In this document: positions 35,607 to 44,624 of the stretch, piece by piece
Numbering within the stretch: position 1 is the stretch's first letter
Layout of the letters: each line of letters begins with the position of its first letter
From: Chloroflexota bacterium
GTDB lineage: Bacteria; Chloroflexota; UBA6077; JACCZL01
Direction of reading: 5' to 3'
DNA: 64,000 nucleotides
Assembly (NCBI GenBank): GCA_020845495.1
Contig: JADLFM010000008.1
Coordinates: 33,652 to 97,651 of the forward strand
Translations under genes and position numbers: made by a program
The notes under the pieces: model-generated
Told to the model about the DNA's origin: nothing
What the model saw: the letters and a program-made list of their open reading frames with translations, nothing else
Databases searched by the model: none

Positions 35607-37511
35607 TTACTCCGGGCAGACGCGCAGCCGGTAGATCGCGTCCGGGCCGAGCCGAATCGGCAGGCCGGCGGCGAGCCGGGCACCATCGACGTGAAGCTGC
35701 GCGCCGCTCGGGCGGGTGATGGCGTAGCTCGACCCTGGCTGCGCGGCCCACCACTCCGGCCACTGGTTCAGACGGGGGTAGTCGTCCGGCAAGCCGAAGT
35801 TCGCGGCATGGCGCGGCGAGTCGAACACCAGCCGGCCGCGCCAGTCGATCTGGCTGTGCAGATGGACCCAGAGGCAGTCGCCATCCCGCGCTGCGCCGAG
35901 GGAGATCTCCGGGTTCCACGGCTCCAGCCGCGTGCCCTGGGTCGCGGAGAGCCCGTAGAGGAGCACCGTCCGTACGAAGTTGCCGTCGATGTTCTCGTCG
36001 GTCACCGAGCCGTCGGCGTGCTGGTAGCCGTACAGCACGCCGATCTGCTCGTCAACCCAGTCGGCTGCCTCCGGTACGTCGAGGTAGCGCAAGAGGTAGA
36101 GCGCGCTCTCGAGCGTGTCGGCGTAGCCGTCCATCTCGCCGTCCTCCCACTGGTAGAAGTCGACGCTGGCGACGGACGTGAGCATGGTACGGGCAGCCGC
36201 CTCGTAGCGCGCGGCAGCGTCCAGGTCGCCATCAGGGGTCGCGCGCTCGATCTCCGCCTGGTGCAGATACGCCTGCCCGAGATATCCCCAGTTGTCGCTG
36301 AGGTCGCGGTCGCGGACCTTGCCGCTCGGGACGTCCACGATCTGATACCAGAGTCCCTTCGGGGTGCGACCCCTGGCGAGCAGCCGGTCGAGCAGCTTAC
36401 GGACTGCGACGCGATGGGCTGCGCCTTCTGGCAGGTTCAGATGCGTCTCGACGCGGTGCCACTCGACCAGCCCGGCGACGATCTCGTTGCCATGATCGCC
36501 GAGGTAGAAGCGGCGCGGGCCGATCGGCTCGTTCTCGATGAAGTCCCAACGGTGGGGGGGGATGTGCTCGGTCGTCACGAGCGCGTCGTCGAGGTAGGCG
36601 GCGGCGATACGCCGGCCCATCTCCAGGTAGCGAGGGTCGTCGGTCAGCCAGGAGAGCCGGGCGAGCGCCTGGAGTGCACTGCCGTTCACCTCGGCGGCGT
36701 GAGACGGGATCGGACCGCGCAGCGTCGGCACGGTGGAGGTGGCAAGGGCGGCGTCCGTCACCTCGCGCAGGCGGCCGAGCCACGGCGTTGGCCCGAGTGC
36801 TTCGACGAGCGGCACCAGGCCGTCCTTAGCGTACTCCACCACGCCGAGCATCGCCTTCTCTGGCTCCACCTCGAGCGGCTGGAGCGTGTCGAGCGAGACG
36901 TCGCGTGGGAAGCCGGGGGTTAGGCGCCGCTCGGCCGCCATCGTAGTCAGGATCTCGATGTCGCGTCTGGGCAGCAGGTAGTGGGTAGCGATGGCAAGGA
37001 AGGGGAACAGGTCAGAGCCCACGTCGCCGTAGGTCCAGCGCCGGCCGTCCGGGCGGAGCGTGTGCGGGAACAGGCCGGTCGGACCATCGCGGTGGTCCAG
37101 CCAGTAGGCCGTCAGCCGGGCGGCCCGCTCGAACGCCTCGGACGCCAGTACCGAGTTCAGGCGGGCGACGTTGGCGAGGTTGCCGCGCTGCCGCTGACGT
37201 GCCCGCTCGGCGAGCAGCGCGCGGCGCTCGCGCAGGGAGGCCGGAATGACGAGCGCGGCGCTCCCATCGTTGACGTACGGCCCGAGGTTCTCGGTCCGCT
37301 CCGCCTGCTGCTCCAGCGACGCGCTCGGCAGCAGGCTAGCATTGTCGTTGTCGGGCTCAGCACGCAGGCCAACTGTCTGCGATCCCGCGACTCGCGCCGC
37401 CGACGCGGCCGGCCCGGGAATCGTGGCGACGAGCACGGCCAGGGCGAGGACAGGCGCGATACGGAGCGCCCGAAGCGCAGACGGAAACGACACGGCGGGA
37501 TTGTCAGGCAT
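35607..37511 (-). CDS. Secreted alpha/alpha-toroid (six-hairpin-glycosidase-like) protein
   Basis: A 634-residue protein. The start at 37511 gives MPDNPAVSFPSALRALRIAPVLALAVLVATIPGPAASA, a signal peptide with probable cleavage after ASA; the longer open frame overlaps the next gene and is rejected. The body is rich in repeated helical pairs with aromatic and acidic residues (TAYWLDHRDGPTGLF, RRWTYGDVGSDLFPFLA, VNGSALQALARLSWL, WEDGEMDGYADTLESALYLLRYLD), the pattern of alpha/alpha-toroid glycosidases and related lyases. The C-terminal 100 residues look beta-rich. I cannot assign a GH family. It probably acts outside the cell on polysaccharide or glycan. Confidence 0.75.
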   Translation of the reverse strand: MPDNPAVSFPSALRALRIAPVLALAVLVATIPGPAASAARVAGSQTVGLRAEPDNDNASLLPSASLEQQAERTENLGPYVNDGSAALVIPASLRERRALLAERARQRQRGNLANVARLNSVLASEAFERAARLTAYWLDHRDGPTGLFPHTLRPDGRRWTYGDVGSDLFPFLAIATHYLLPRRDIEILTTMAAERRLTPGFPRDVSLDTLQPLEVEPEKAMLGVVEYAKDGLVPLVEALGPTPWLGRLREVTDAALATSTVPTLRGPIPSHAAEVNGSALQALARLSWLTDDPRYLEMGRRIAAAYLDDALVTTEHIPPHRWDFIENEPIGPRRFYLGDHGNEIVAGLVEWHRVETHLNLPEGAAHRVAVRKLLDRLLARGRTPKGLWYQIVDVPSGKVRDRDLSDNWGYLGQAYLHQAEIERATPDGDLDAAARYEAAARTMLTSVASVDFYQWEDGEMDGYADTLESALYLLRYLDVPEAADWVDEQIGVLYGYQHADGSVTDENIDGNFVRTVLLYGLSATQGTRLEPWNPEISLGAARDGDCLWVHLHSQIDWRGRLVFDSPRHAANFGLPDDYPRLNQWPEWWAAQPGSSYAITRPSGAQLHVDGARLAAGLPIRLGPDAIYRLRVCPE

Positions 37512-37611
37512 CGGCCCGAAACAGCGCGAGAATTCCGCCGGCGGGCCGATCACAGCGCCGTCGTAGTCCCGTTCAGCCGGAGCGTCGAGGACGTGGGCGC
37601 CTATCGTCGGC

Positions 37612-38775
37612 TCAGTTGGCGAGCCGGGGGTAGATACGGTGGGCATTCTCGGAAGTGAACAGGCGGGCGATACGCTCCGCCTCGGACGGCGTGCAGGCGT
37701 CGTTGACGATCCAGCCGTCGAGAACCCGCCCGAGCGCCCGCCGGAAGTGGACGGCGCCCAGATGGTGCAATTCGGCGGCCCCGTACCCGTCCGAGCTATA
37801 GAGCAGCTTCGTGAACGGTGCCACCTCCAGTGCCTCCCCGAGCATCCGCCAGCCGCTCGCCCCTGCGAAGGTGAGCGCGAGCCCGAGGTCGAACGAGACG
37901 TGCGGGAACATGTCGGCGAGGTACGCGGCCTCGCGGTGGTACGGGAAACAATGGAGGAGGACGACCTCCACGCCAAGCGCCCCGAGGCGGCGCAGCAGAT
38001 CGGTCAGCAGCGAGGGGTTGGCGAGGTGTAGTGTCAGGTCTGGGTCACCGTAGCCGGCGTGGACCTGGAGCGGCAGACCGCGCTCTCGGCCGAGCTCGGC
38101 GGCGGTCCAGATGCCGAAGCGGAGGATCGCTCGCTCGGTCAGGCGCACACGTCCGCGCTCGACGTCCCGCAGCCAGCGGCCGGCGGTGGCCTCCACTTCC
38201 TGCGCCGTTGGTGGGACTGGATCGACATCGAAGCCGCCCCGGTAGGCGATGATCGTCTTGAAGCCGATCACACCCGGCTCCGCGGATCTGGCGGCGAGCG
38301 CGTCGCGGAATGCGGCTCCAAAGCCCGCTGCCGTCACGCCTGACGTCGCGACGGCCTCGGCAATGGACTCGATTCGGACGATCTCCCAGGCCGGCCGGCC
38401 GGTCAGCGCCGCCATCCGGGCTGGATCGGCGATCTCAGCCACCCACAGGCCGGTGTCGAGCAGAAGCCCCTCGGTGCCGCAGGCAAGGAGGAGCCGCCGG
38501 CTCGCCTCGACGCCGCCGAGTGCGCGCCGACGTGCCAGGTACTCGGCAGGCGTCGGAAACGGATCCAGATCGAGCACCGGCGCGCACCAGCGCCGGATGG
38601 CCAGCCCAACCGGCGTGTCCCAACGGCTCGTACCGGGCGCGGGCGGCTCGCTCGTCTCGCTTATCAGCGCCTCGAACGCCGCGTCGGACGGGTCGTGGAG
38701 GAACACGCCGTGGCAGTGATGATCGAGGAGCGGCAGGCGAGCCGCCAACTCGGGCAGTGTCGTCGGCGATGGCAC
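37612..38775 (-). CDS. TIM-barrel amidohydrolase (Amidohydro_2, FluG-like)
   Basis: A 387-residue metal hydrolase. The N-terminal metal pair is in LLDHHCHG; a possible carboxylated Lys is in VIGFKTIIAYRG; further His are in LQVHAGYGD and VLLHCFPYHREA; the final Asp is in LLYSSDGYGAAELHHLG. This set matches the uncharacterised amidohydrolases related to the N-terminal half of FluG, which in actinobacteria lie beside glutamine-synthetase-like genes; none is present here. The GTG at 38775 with GGAGG 6 bases upstream was chosen. Substrate unknown. Confidence 0.83.
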   Translation of the reverse strand: MPSPTTLPELAARLPLLDHHCHGVFLHDPSDAAFEALISETSEPPAPGTSRWDTPVGLAIRRWCAPVLDLDPFPTPAEYLARRRALGGVEASRRLLLACGTEGLLLDTGLWVAEIADPARMAALTGRPAWEIVRIESIAEAVATSGVTAAGFGAAFRDALAARSAEPGVIGFKTIIAYRGGFDVDPVPPTAQEVEATAGRWLRDVERGRVRLTERAILRFGIWTAAELGRERGLPLQVHAGYGDPDLTLHLANPSLLTDLLRRLGALGVEVVLLHCFPYHREAAYLADMFPHVSFDLGLALTFAGASGWRMLGEALEVAPFTKLLYSSDGYGAAELHHLGAVHFRRALGRVLDGWIVNDACTPSEAERIARLFTSENAHRIYPRLAN

Positions 38776-38893
38776 GGCATCCTCCGAGTGGCGAGTGGCG
38801 AGTGGTAAGTCGGGAGGGGCGAAGAGGTCGAGGGCTTGCTGTGCTGCTACGGGTCCGATCGTGCGGCCAGTCGCCCGACCTGAGCAGTGCGTT

Positions 38894-38934
38894 CGCGTCC
38901 TATCATCATGTCCCTCGCGTCCTGTCATCATGTC
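38894..38934. repeat. 19-bp direct repeat in divergent promoter region
   Basis: CGCGTCCTATCATCATGTC (38894-38912) and the same with one change (38916-38934) lie side by side between the amidohydrolase and the divergent SDR gene. A period of 22 bases, about two helical turns, would suit a repressor with two sites. Confidence 0.7.
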
Positions 38935-39037
38935 ACGTGGGTGGTGGTCTGTCACACTCCGGTCGGGTCGAAGACAGTGCGGACGGCCGGACGGACCGGG
39001 CGCCGGATGGCGTGAGGCGTTGGTAGAGGGGGTCGGA

Positions 39038-39802
39038 ATGGGGCGGCTGGCAGGCAAGACGGTCGTGGTGACGGGGGCGGGGCACGGGATCGGGCGGGCC
39101 TACGCCGAGCGATGCGCGGAGGAGGGCGCGAGCGTCGTGGTGGCAGACCTCGATGGATCGGCGGCCGAACGGGTCGCAAGTAACATCGAGGCGCACGGAG
39201 GGCGGGCGCTTCCCGTCCAGGTCGACGTCGCCGAATGGGCGAGCGTGCGGCGGGTCGCCGTTCAGGTCAGCGCACGATTCGGTGGGATCGACGGGCTGGT
39301 CAACAACGCCGCGATGTTCGCCACCGTCCCGATCTCGCGGGTCGGCTTCGAGGAGATCGACGAAGCCGAGTGGGACCGGGTCATGGCTGTGAACGTCAAG
39401 GGGGTCTGGAACTGCTGTCGAGCGATCGCACCCACGATGCGTGCGCGGGGCGGCGGCAGTATCGTCAACATCTCATCGGCCAGCATCCTGCATGGCGGGG
39501 GCGGCCGTCTCCACTACGTGGCGTCGAAAGCGGCGGTGCTCGGGATCTCGCGGGTGCTGGCCCGCGAGTTGGGTGACGACAACATCCGGGTGAACACCCT
39601 GGCGCCGGGCAACACCCTGAGCGAAGAGACGCCGACAGCGGCGATTCTGGCGCTCCGCACCGGGGCCGCGGCGGCGCGGGCGCTCAAGCGGGTTCAGACG
39701 CCGGCCGACCTCGTCGGCGCGGTGGTCTTCTTGCTCTCCGACGCTGCCGCGTTCGTGACCGGGCAGACGCTCGTCGTGGATGGCGGCACGACGTTGCACT
39801 GA
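39038..39802 (+). CDS. Short-chain dehydrogenase/reductase
   Basis: A 254-residue classical SDR. TGAGHGIGRAYAE (glycine-rich cofactor loop), ADLDGS (acidic residue at the end of beta2, suggesting NAD), LVNNAAM, the catalytic Ser in NISSASILH and YxxxK in HYVASKAAV are all present, and the C-terminus is FVTGQTLVVDGGTTLH. AGAGGGGG precedes the ATG. Divergent from the FluG-like amidohydrolase, and possibly in the same pathway, as catabolic SDRs often are. Substrate unknown. Confidence 0.92.
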   Translation: MGRLAGKTVVVTGAGHGIGRAYAERCAEEGASVVVADLDGSAAERVASNIEAHGGRALPVQVDVAEWASVRRVAVQVSARFGGIDGLVNNAAMFATVPISRVGFEEIDEAEWDRVMAVNVKGVWNCCRAIAPTMRARGGGSIVNISSASILHGGGGRLHYVASKAAVLGISRVLARELGDDNIRVNTLAPGNTLSEETPTAAILALRTGAAAARALKRVQTPADLVGAVVFLLSDAAAFVTGQTLVVDGGTTLH

Positions 39803-39835
39803 GCGGGGGTGCTCGCCGAGCCAGGGACGTCTGGC

Positions 39836-41026
39836 TCAGGCGCCCTCGTTCTGGGCGAAGGCGCGGGCAGCAGCGACGCCACTGCCCGCGGCGACCGGGT
39901 ACCCCTCAGAGGCGAGCACCGCTTCGAGCGCACCCAGGACCAGCAGAGCATTCTCGGGGCGGGCGTTGTAGCCCATCAGCCCGATCCGCCAGACCTGACC
40001 GTTCAGTGGGCCGAAGGCAGCCATGATCTCGATACCCAGTTCGTCGAGGAGGCGGCGTCGAACCCGGGCCTCATCCACGCCTTCCGGCACCCGCACGATC
40101 GCGATCATCGGCGCCTTGTAGCGACGATCCCCGAACAGTCGGAGGCCCATCGCTTCGAGGCCGGCGACGAGCGCATCGTTGGCGCGGCGGTGCCGCTTCC
40201 AGCGCGCGGCCAGCCCCTCGTCGTCGACGATCCGCAGCGCCTCGCGCAGCGCGTACACCATGCTGGTCGGCGCGGTGTGATGGTTCAGGCGCTCCGGCCC
40301 CCAATACGCCTGCAACTGAAGGAGATCGAGGTAGTTCGTCGTGGGAGTAGAGCGTCGGTCGTGGAGCGCCCCTTCGGCGCGGGCATTGTAGGTGAGAGGC
40401 GCCATCCCCGATGGCCCGCCGAGGCACTTCTGGAGGCCCGCGACACAGACGTCCAGGTTCCAGCCATCGACGTCGACCTCACAGCCGCCGAGACTGAGGA
40501 CGGCGTCGACGACCAGCAGCGCGTCATGTTCGCGGCAGGCCACGCCGATCTCGGCGAGCGGCTGGAGGATGCCGGTCGAGGTATCGGCATGTACGATCGC
40601 GACGAGTTTCGTACGACGCTCGCGCAGCCGCGCGACGATGGCCTCTGGCTCGACGACGGTCCCCCACTCCGCGTCAACCGAATCGACCTCGGCGCCGTAG
40701 CGACGTGCGATCTCGCAGAACAGGTCGCCAAAGCGCCCGTAGTTGCCGACGACCACCCGGTCGCCCGGCTCGATCAGGCTGGCAAGAGCCGCCTCCAGGC
40801 CGGCGCGCGACGATCCCGACACTGGGAAGGTTCGCCGATTCGTGGTCTGAAAGGCCCGCCGCGACAGTTCCGACACGTCGTCCATGATTCGGGTGAAGGC
40901 CGGATCGAACTGGCCGATCAGCGGTGTAGCCAGGGCGCGTAGAACGCGCGGTTCGGGATTGCTGGGACCGGAGCCAAGAAGCAGGCGATGGGGCGGATCC
41001 AGGTCGGCGAAGTGTCGGGGGGGCAT
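39836..41026 (-). CDS. Alanine-glyoxylate / serine-pyruvate aminotransferase-like (class V)
   Basis: A 396-residue PLP aminotransferase. LLLGSGPSNPEPRVLRAL at the start, FPVSGSSRAGLEAALASL, NYGRFGDLF, VVDAVLSLGG and the PLP lysine in GLQKCLGGPSGMAP are the marks of the alanine-glyoxylate aminotransferase group. It moves an amino group between alanine or serine and glyoxylate, or another 2-oxoacid, in the cytoplasm. The start at 41026 (MPPRHFADL) matches homologues; ATG at 41074 is the longest option. Convergent with the SDR gene, only 33 bases apart. Confidence 0.88.
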   Translation of the reverse strand: MPPRHFADLDPPHRLLLGSGPSNPEPRVLRALATPLIGQFDPAFTRIMDDVSELSRRAFQTTNRRTFPVSGSSRAGLEAALASLIEPGDRVVVGNYGRFGDLFCEIARRYGAEVDSVDAEWGTVVEPEAIVARLRERRTKLVAIVHADTSTGILQPLAEIGVACREHDALLVVDAVLSLGGCEVDVDGWNLDVCVAGLQKCLGGPSGMAPLTYNARAEGALHDRRSTPTTNYLDLLQLQAYWGPERLNHHTAPTSMVYALREALRIVDDEGLAARWKRHRRANDALVAGLEAMGLRLFGDRRYKAPMIAIVRVPEGVDEARVRRRLLDELGIEIMAAFGPLNGQVWRIGLMGYNARPENALLVLGALEAVLASEGYPVAAGSGVAAARAFAQNEGA

Positions 41027-41140
41027 GGAGACATCCGCGAGTAGTCGCTGCCAGCCAGGCAACGCGTACGTCATCGTAACGGATGGCGCGGCAACATCAC
41101 CGCCATTGCGGCGGTTACTGTGCGAGGCGCAGCGTTGACC

Positions 41141-42130
41141 TCATCCTGATCCGATGGGCGGGCGAGGTCCGGCGGCATGATGGCCGCCATCGCGCCGCCG
41201 TGACAGCACGAGCACCAGTACCAGCACGCCGAGCGCGAGCCCGAGGGCTGAGGCGATGAACCCGACCAACGTATTGTGCGGATAGGCAAGCGCGTGCGTC
41301 GCCAGTACCTGCTGGTCCGTACTGGCGAAGTGGACCGCGGCGAGCGCGACGATGGCCAGTGGCACCGCCTTCACAATCAGACGCGCTCCGACGCCGAGCA
41401 GTCCGACCGAGAGCGCCCGCAAGATCAATCGGCCGTGGACCCGCTGCGAGAGTTTCGCCCCGATCTGCGCGCCAATCAGCACGCCTGCTCCGATGGCGAT
41501 GGTCCGACGCACGCCGGTATCGAACTCGCCGCTCATGATGTGGGTGAGCGTCCCAACGCCGCTCATGATCGCCAGGATGAAGTGGGAGGTGGCCGTGGCG
41601 ATGTGGGCCGGGAAGCCGAGGAACTGGATCAGCAGCGGGACGTGGATCACGCCGCCGCCGATCCCGAGCACGCTCGAGAATACGCCGACGAGGAAGCTCA
41701 GGGCCGCGCCGACTGGCAAGTTGACGTGCTCCGGCATCTCGTGCCCTTCGATCACTTTGCCCCGCAGCAGCAGGTACGCGGCCAGCATGACGAGCACCAC
41801 CCCGAACAGCACGTCGAAGGCACCGCGCGGCAGCAGTCCAGTCAGCAGGGCGCCGATCACGGCACCCGGGGCGCTGGCCAGGGCGAAGACCACCCCCGTT
41901 CGATAGTCGATGCGGCCCAGGCGCGCGTACGCGAGCGAGCCGGAGGTGGCATTCATGAAGACGACGGCGAGCGAGATGGCCGTGATCGTCTCGACTGAGT
42001 CGTTCGGATAGAGCAGCAACAGAATGGGGACGAGCAGAAAGCCGCCGCCGGCGCCAATCAGGGTGCCGAACGTTCCAACGGCCACCCCGAGCAGGACCAG
42101 GCCCCCCCAGGGGAGCACGAACGGCAGCAT
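41141..42130 (-). CDS. TauE/SafE-family sulfite/organic anion exporter
   Basis: A 329-residue membrane protein with eight to nine hydrophobic segments in two related halves. The family glycine motifs are GTFGTLIGAGGGFLLVPILLLL (residues about 19-40) and VGVFSSVLGIGGGVIHVPLLIQF (about 148-170). TauE/SafE proteins export sulfite, sulfoacetate or related anions. The gene is on the same strand as the aminotransferase gene, about 115 bases upstream of it, so the two may be co-transcribed. Confidence 0.9.
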   Translation of the reverse strand: MLPFVLPWGGLVLLGVAVGTFGTLIGAGGGFLLVPILLLLYPNDSVETITAISLAVVFMNATSGSLAYARLGRIDYRTGVVFALASAPGAVIGALLTGLLPRGAFDVLFGVVLVMLAAYLLLRGKVIEGHEMPEHVNLPVGAALSFLVGVFSSVLGIGGGVIHVPLLIQFLGFPAHIATATSHFILAIMSGVGTLTHIMSGEFDTGVRRTIAIGAGVLIGAQIGAKLSQRVHGRLILRALSVGLLGVGARLIVKAVPLAIVALAAVHFASTDQQVLATHALAYPHNTLVGFIASALGLALGVLVLVLVLSRRRDGGHHAAGPRPPIGSG

Positions 42131-42435
42131 GGCGGCCTCCCTCGTCGCGCGCTAGATCAGATCGTCGTCGGCCCCGATCCTGTCGCGCCGCGCCGGTCGT
42201 CGCGCGCTTAGAGATCGGTCACGCGGGGACGGCACATCGTCCGCAGGACGCGTTCCAGAAGCTGTGGTGTATTAAGGCTTCTTCACAGTATAGCGGCCCC
42301 GGTCGGGCTTGCCGCGCGTGGCAGCCGCGATGGCGGCTGCCATCGCGGCCCGGACCCCTTCAGGGCTTCGAATGGGACTAACCTGGAGCGTGGGGACGAC
42401 GCGGATGAGAGTGAACGGGCCGGAGGCGTGACAGA
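42131..42435. other. Intergenic with overlapping alternative hairpins
   Basis: No gene seen. Holds two mutually exclusive hairpins at 42320-42349 and, nearer the TauE gene, an AT-rich stretch around 42265-42295 that is the likely TauE promoter. Confidence 0.5.
42320..42349. promoter_or_regulatory. Two mutually exclusive perfect hairpins
   Basis: Hairpin 1 pairs 42320-42328 with 42333-42341 (9 bp, loop GATG). Hairpin 2 pairs 42324-42333 with 42340-42349 (10 bp, loop CGGCTG). The right arm of the first overlaps the left arm and loop of the second, so only one can form at a time. Located between an SDR stop and the TauE start; a terminator is the plain reading, an attenuator the interesting one. 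Confidence 0.5.
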
Positions 42436-43260
42436 TTACTCACGGAGGCGCATCGCTAGCAGGTCGTCGCGCACGATCTCGTCCGCACGCTCGACCAGTG
42501 CCGCCACGTCGTCCTGGGCGGCGTCGATGAAGCGCCCGGACAACGCATCGCCGCGCCCCGTCGCGAGAAACGCGATCGCGTCGGCGGCTCGACTGGCCGG
42601 AACGAGCGCCGGGGTCCGTCCCCCACGCAGCCGCCGGATATCCGACGAGGCGCTCAACTGGTCTTGCATCGCGGTCTGGACCATGCCTGGCCGGACGGCA
42701 AAGACGGAGATACCGTGGTCGCGGGTCTCGACTGCCAGGGTATCGGTGAGACGGACCAGCGCCGCCTTGCTGGCGGCGTAGCTCGACGTGAACGGGGCTG
42801 GGCGATATGCGGCGACGGCTGCCACGTTGACGATCCGCCCGCGTCGGCGCGCGAGCATGCCCGGCAAGACAGCTCGCGTACAGAGAAACGGGCCACGCAG
42901 GTTGATCTCGACGGCGCGCCACCACTCGTCGGGGTCCGCCGCCCAGACGGGGCCGAGCGGCGCGACTACCGCCGCGTTGTTTACTAGCAGATCGACTGGC
43001 CCCAGGTCGCGCTCGGTCCGCGCGACGGTCTCCTCGACGGCAGTGCCGTCCGTCACGTCCACCATCAGGGCAAGCGCCTTCCCGCCCGACCGTTCGATAC
43101 CCTGAGCCGTGTCCTGCACCTGATCCGAGGTGCGTGCGAGCACCGCGACGGCTGCCCCCGCGGCGGCGAGGCGCTCGGCGATGGCCCGCCCGATCCCGCG
43201 CCCGCCGCCGGTCACGATGGCAACCTGCCCCCGCAGATCGATGCTGCCGGCATCGCTCAT
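42436..43260 (-). CDS. Short-chain dehydrogenase/reductase
   Basis: A 274-residue SDR: TGGGRGIGRAIAERLA cofactor loop, LARTSD (Arg at the end of beta2, suggesting NADP), LVNNAAVVAP, the catalytic region NVAAVAAY with the usual Ser replaced by Ala in VAAVAA, and YAASK. The usual catalytic Ser is therefore not evident at its expected place, though a Ser lies close by in TSSYAASK. Starts at 43266 or 43281 are also possible. It is read leftward, in the direction of the TauE gene. Function unknown. Confidence 0.85.
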   Translation of the reverse strand: MSDAGSIDLRGQVAIVTGGGRGIGRAIAERLAAAGAAVAVLARTSDQVQDTAQGIERSGGKALALMVDVTDGTAVEETVARTERDLGPVDLLVNNAAVVAPLGPVWAADPDEWWRAVEINLRGPFLCTRAVLPGMLARRRGRIVNVAAVAAYRPAPFTSSYAASKAALVRLTDTLAVETRDHGISVFAVRPGMVQTAMQDQLSASSDIRRLRGGRTPALVPASRAADAIAFLATGRGDALSGRFIDAAQDDVAALVERADEIVRDDLLAMRLRE

Positions 43261-43471
43261 GTCCATACACCCTGTCTCCAATCTCGGTCGTCTCTCGGTC
43301 GTCAGCCTCCATGGCGGTCACTCAGCGCCGGGAATCTGGGTAAGTGAGGGGGTCGGCGATACGCCTGCCCTCCTGGCGGCCAGGAGCCAATCGCACGTCC
43401 CTGGTGTCGTTGCGATCTTCGAGTCCCGCACCCCTGGAGGCCGGGCGCCAACGCTCGGTGCGGGAATTGCG

Positions 43472-44452
43472 TCAGGCTCCGACGAGCGCATCCCGGCCAG
43501 CCAGTTCCTCGAAGTCCGCGAAGGCACGCTCAGGCTCCAATGACCCCTCGATCAGCCCTTGCGCCACCTGCTCGGCGCAGAACGCCGCGATCATCGCGCT
43601 GTTCGGCCCGACGCCGTAGGCGCCCGCGCCCGGTCCCATCGCGGCCTCGGCCTCCTCCAGTTCGGCCAGTAGCCACGGCGAGACGTCGCCGAGGAGCCGG
43701 CGGGTTCGGGCTGCCTGCAGGCGAGACGCTTCAAGGGCGGCGAACACGGCGGCCGGCAGCCAGGGATGCGCGTGTGCGGTTTCCCGCCGCAGCACCACCG
43801 TGTGATGCGCTGGCTCGATGCCGGTCCGTGTGAAGTAGCTGCGCTCGGCGGCGCGGAAGTCGCCGAATAGCCGTACGATGGGGCCATCGGTCGGGTGGAA
43901 CCCCTCCGGCGGCTCCGAGGCGAGCACGGCGTCGAGCTCACCGGCCAGGAGCAACTCGGTGAGGGTCGAGCCGGCGGGAGCGGCCTGTGCGTACGTGGGG
44001 AACGGTGTGTTGGGCGGGGGCGGCGCGGACGGGCTCAGCCGGCCCACGACCCAGCGCACCTCTTCCAGCCCGACGCCGCGCTCGCGGAAGGCGGCCCGCG
44101 TCCAGGTGTGACCGGTCGCGCCCCACTCGTTCAGCCCGACCCGCCGGCCGCGTAGGCTGGGCAGATCGCGGAGGTCGCTCCCGCGCCGCACGAAGATGCA
44201 GCGGTGACGGAATCCCCGCATCACGAACGCCGGTACCCCGACGAACGTGCGGTCCCCGGCCGCTACCCGCTGGAGATGGCGGCTGAATGATGCTTCGCCG
44301 CCGTCGATGGACGCGTCGGCGAGCACCCGCTGGGGCGCATCGAAGGCCCGTACGAGCGTCAGATCGACGCCGGCGATGGTTACGTCGCCGAGAGCGAGCG
44401 GCGTGACGTGGGCGTAGTCACGAAGCGTGAGAGTCAGCGAGATGCGCGACAC
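43472..44452 (-). CDS. 4,5-dihydroxyphthalate decarboxylase / NMT1-type binding-protein fold
   Basis: A 326-residue protein of the group annotated as 4,5-dihydroxyphthalate decarboxylase, which has a periplasmic-binding-protein-II fold. Marks are ISLTLTLRDYAHVTPLALGDVTIAGVDLTL, GVPAFVMRGFRHRCIFVR and LRGRRVGLNEWGATGHTWTRAAFRERG. No signal peptide is seen, which favours a cytoplasmic enzyme over a transport protein. GGAGG lies 10 bases before the GTG at 44452. It is divergent from a peptide-type SBP gene. The exact reaction cannot be assigned. Confidence 0.82.
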   Translation of the reverse strand: MSRISLTLTLRDYAHVTPLALGDVTIAGVDLTLVRAFDAPQRVLADASIDGGEASFSRHLQRVAAGDRTFVGVPAFVMRGFRHRCIFVRRGSDLRDLPSLRGRRVGLNEWGATGHTWTRAAFRERGVGLEEVRWVVGRLSPSAPPPPNTPFPTYAQAAPAGSTLTELLLAGELDAVLASEPPEGFHPTDGPIVRLFGDFRAAERSYFTRTGIEPAHHTVVLRRETAHAHPWLPAAVFAALEASRLQAARTRRLLGDVSPWLLAELEEAEAAMGPGAGAYGVGPNSAMIAAFCAEQVAQGLIEGSLEPERAFADFEELAGRDALVGA

Positions 44453-44624
44453 TGAAGACGCCTCCTCGTGCCCTTGACCGAGCAGGGCACTCGTCGATCT
44501 GTCGGTTGTTGACACGATGGTACTGGCCGGCTACCCTCAGGGCACGTCGCTGGACCACGCCGCCAGTCCAGCCGACGCCGTGACCGTGAGCCGGCCCCGT
44601 GGAGTGGGCTGGATGGGGGACGCC

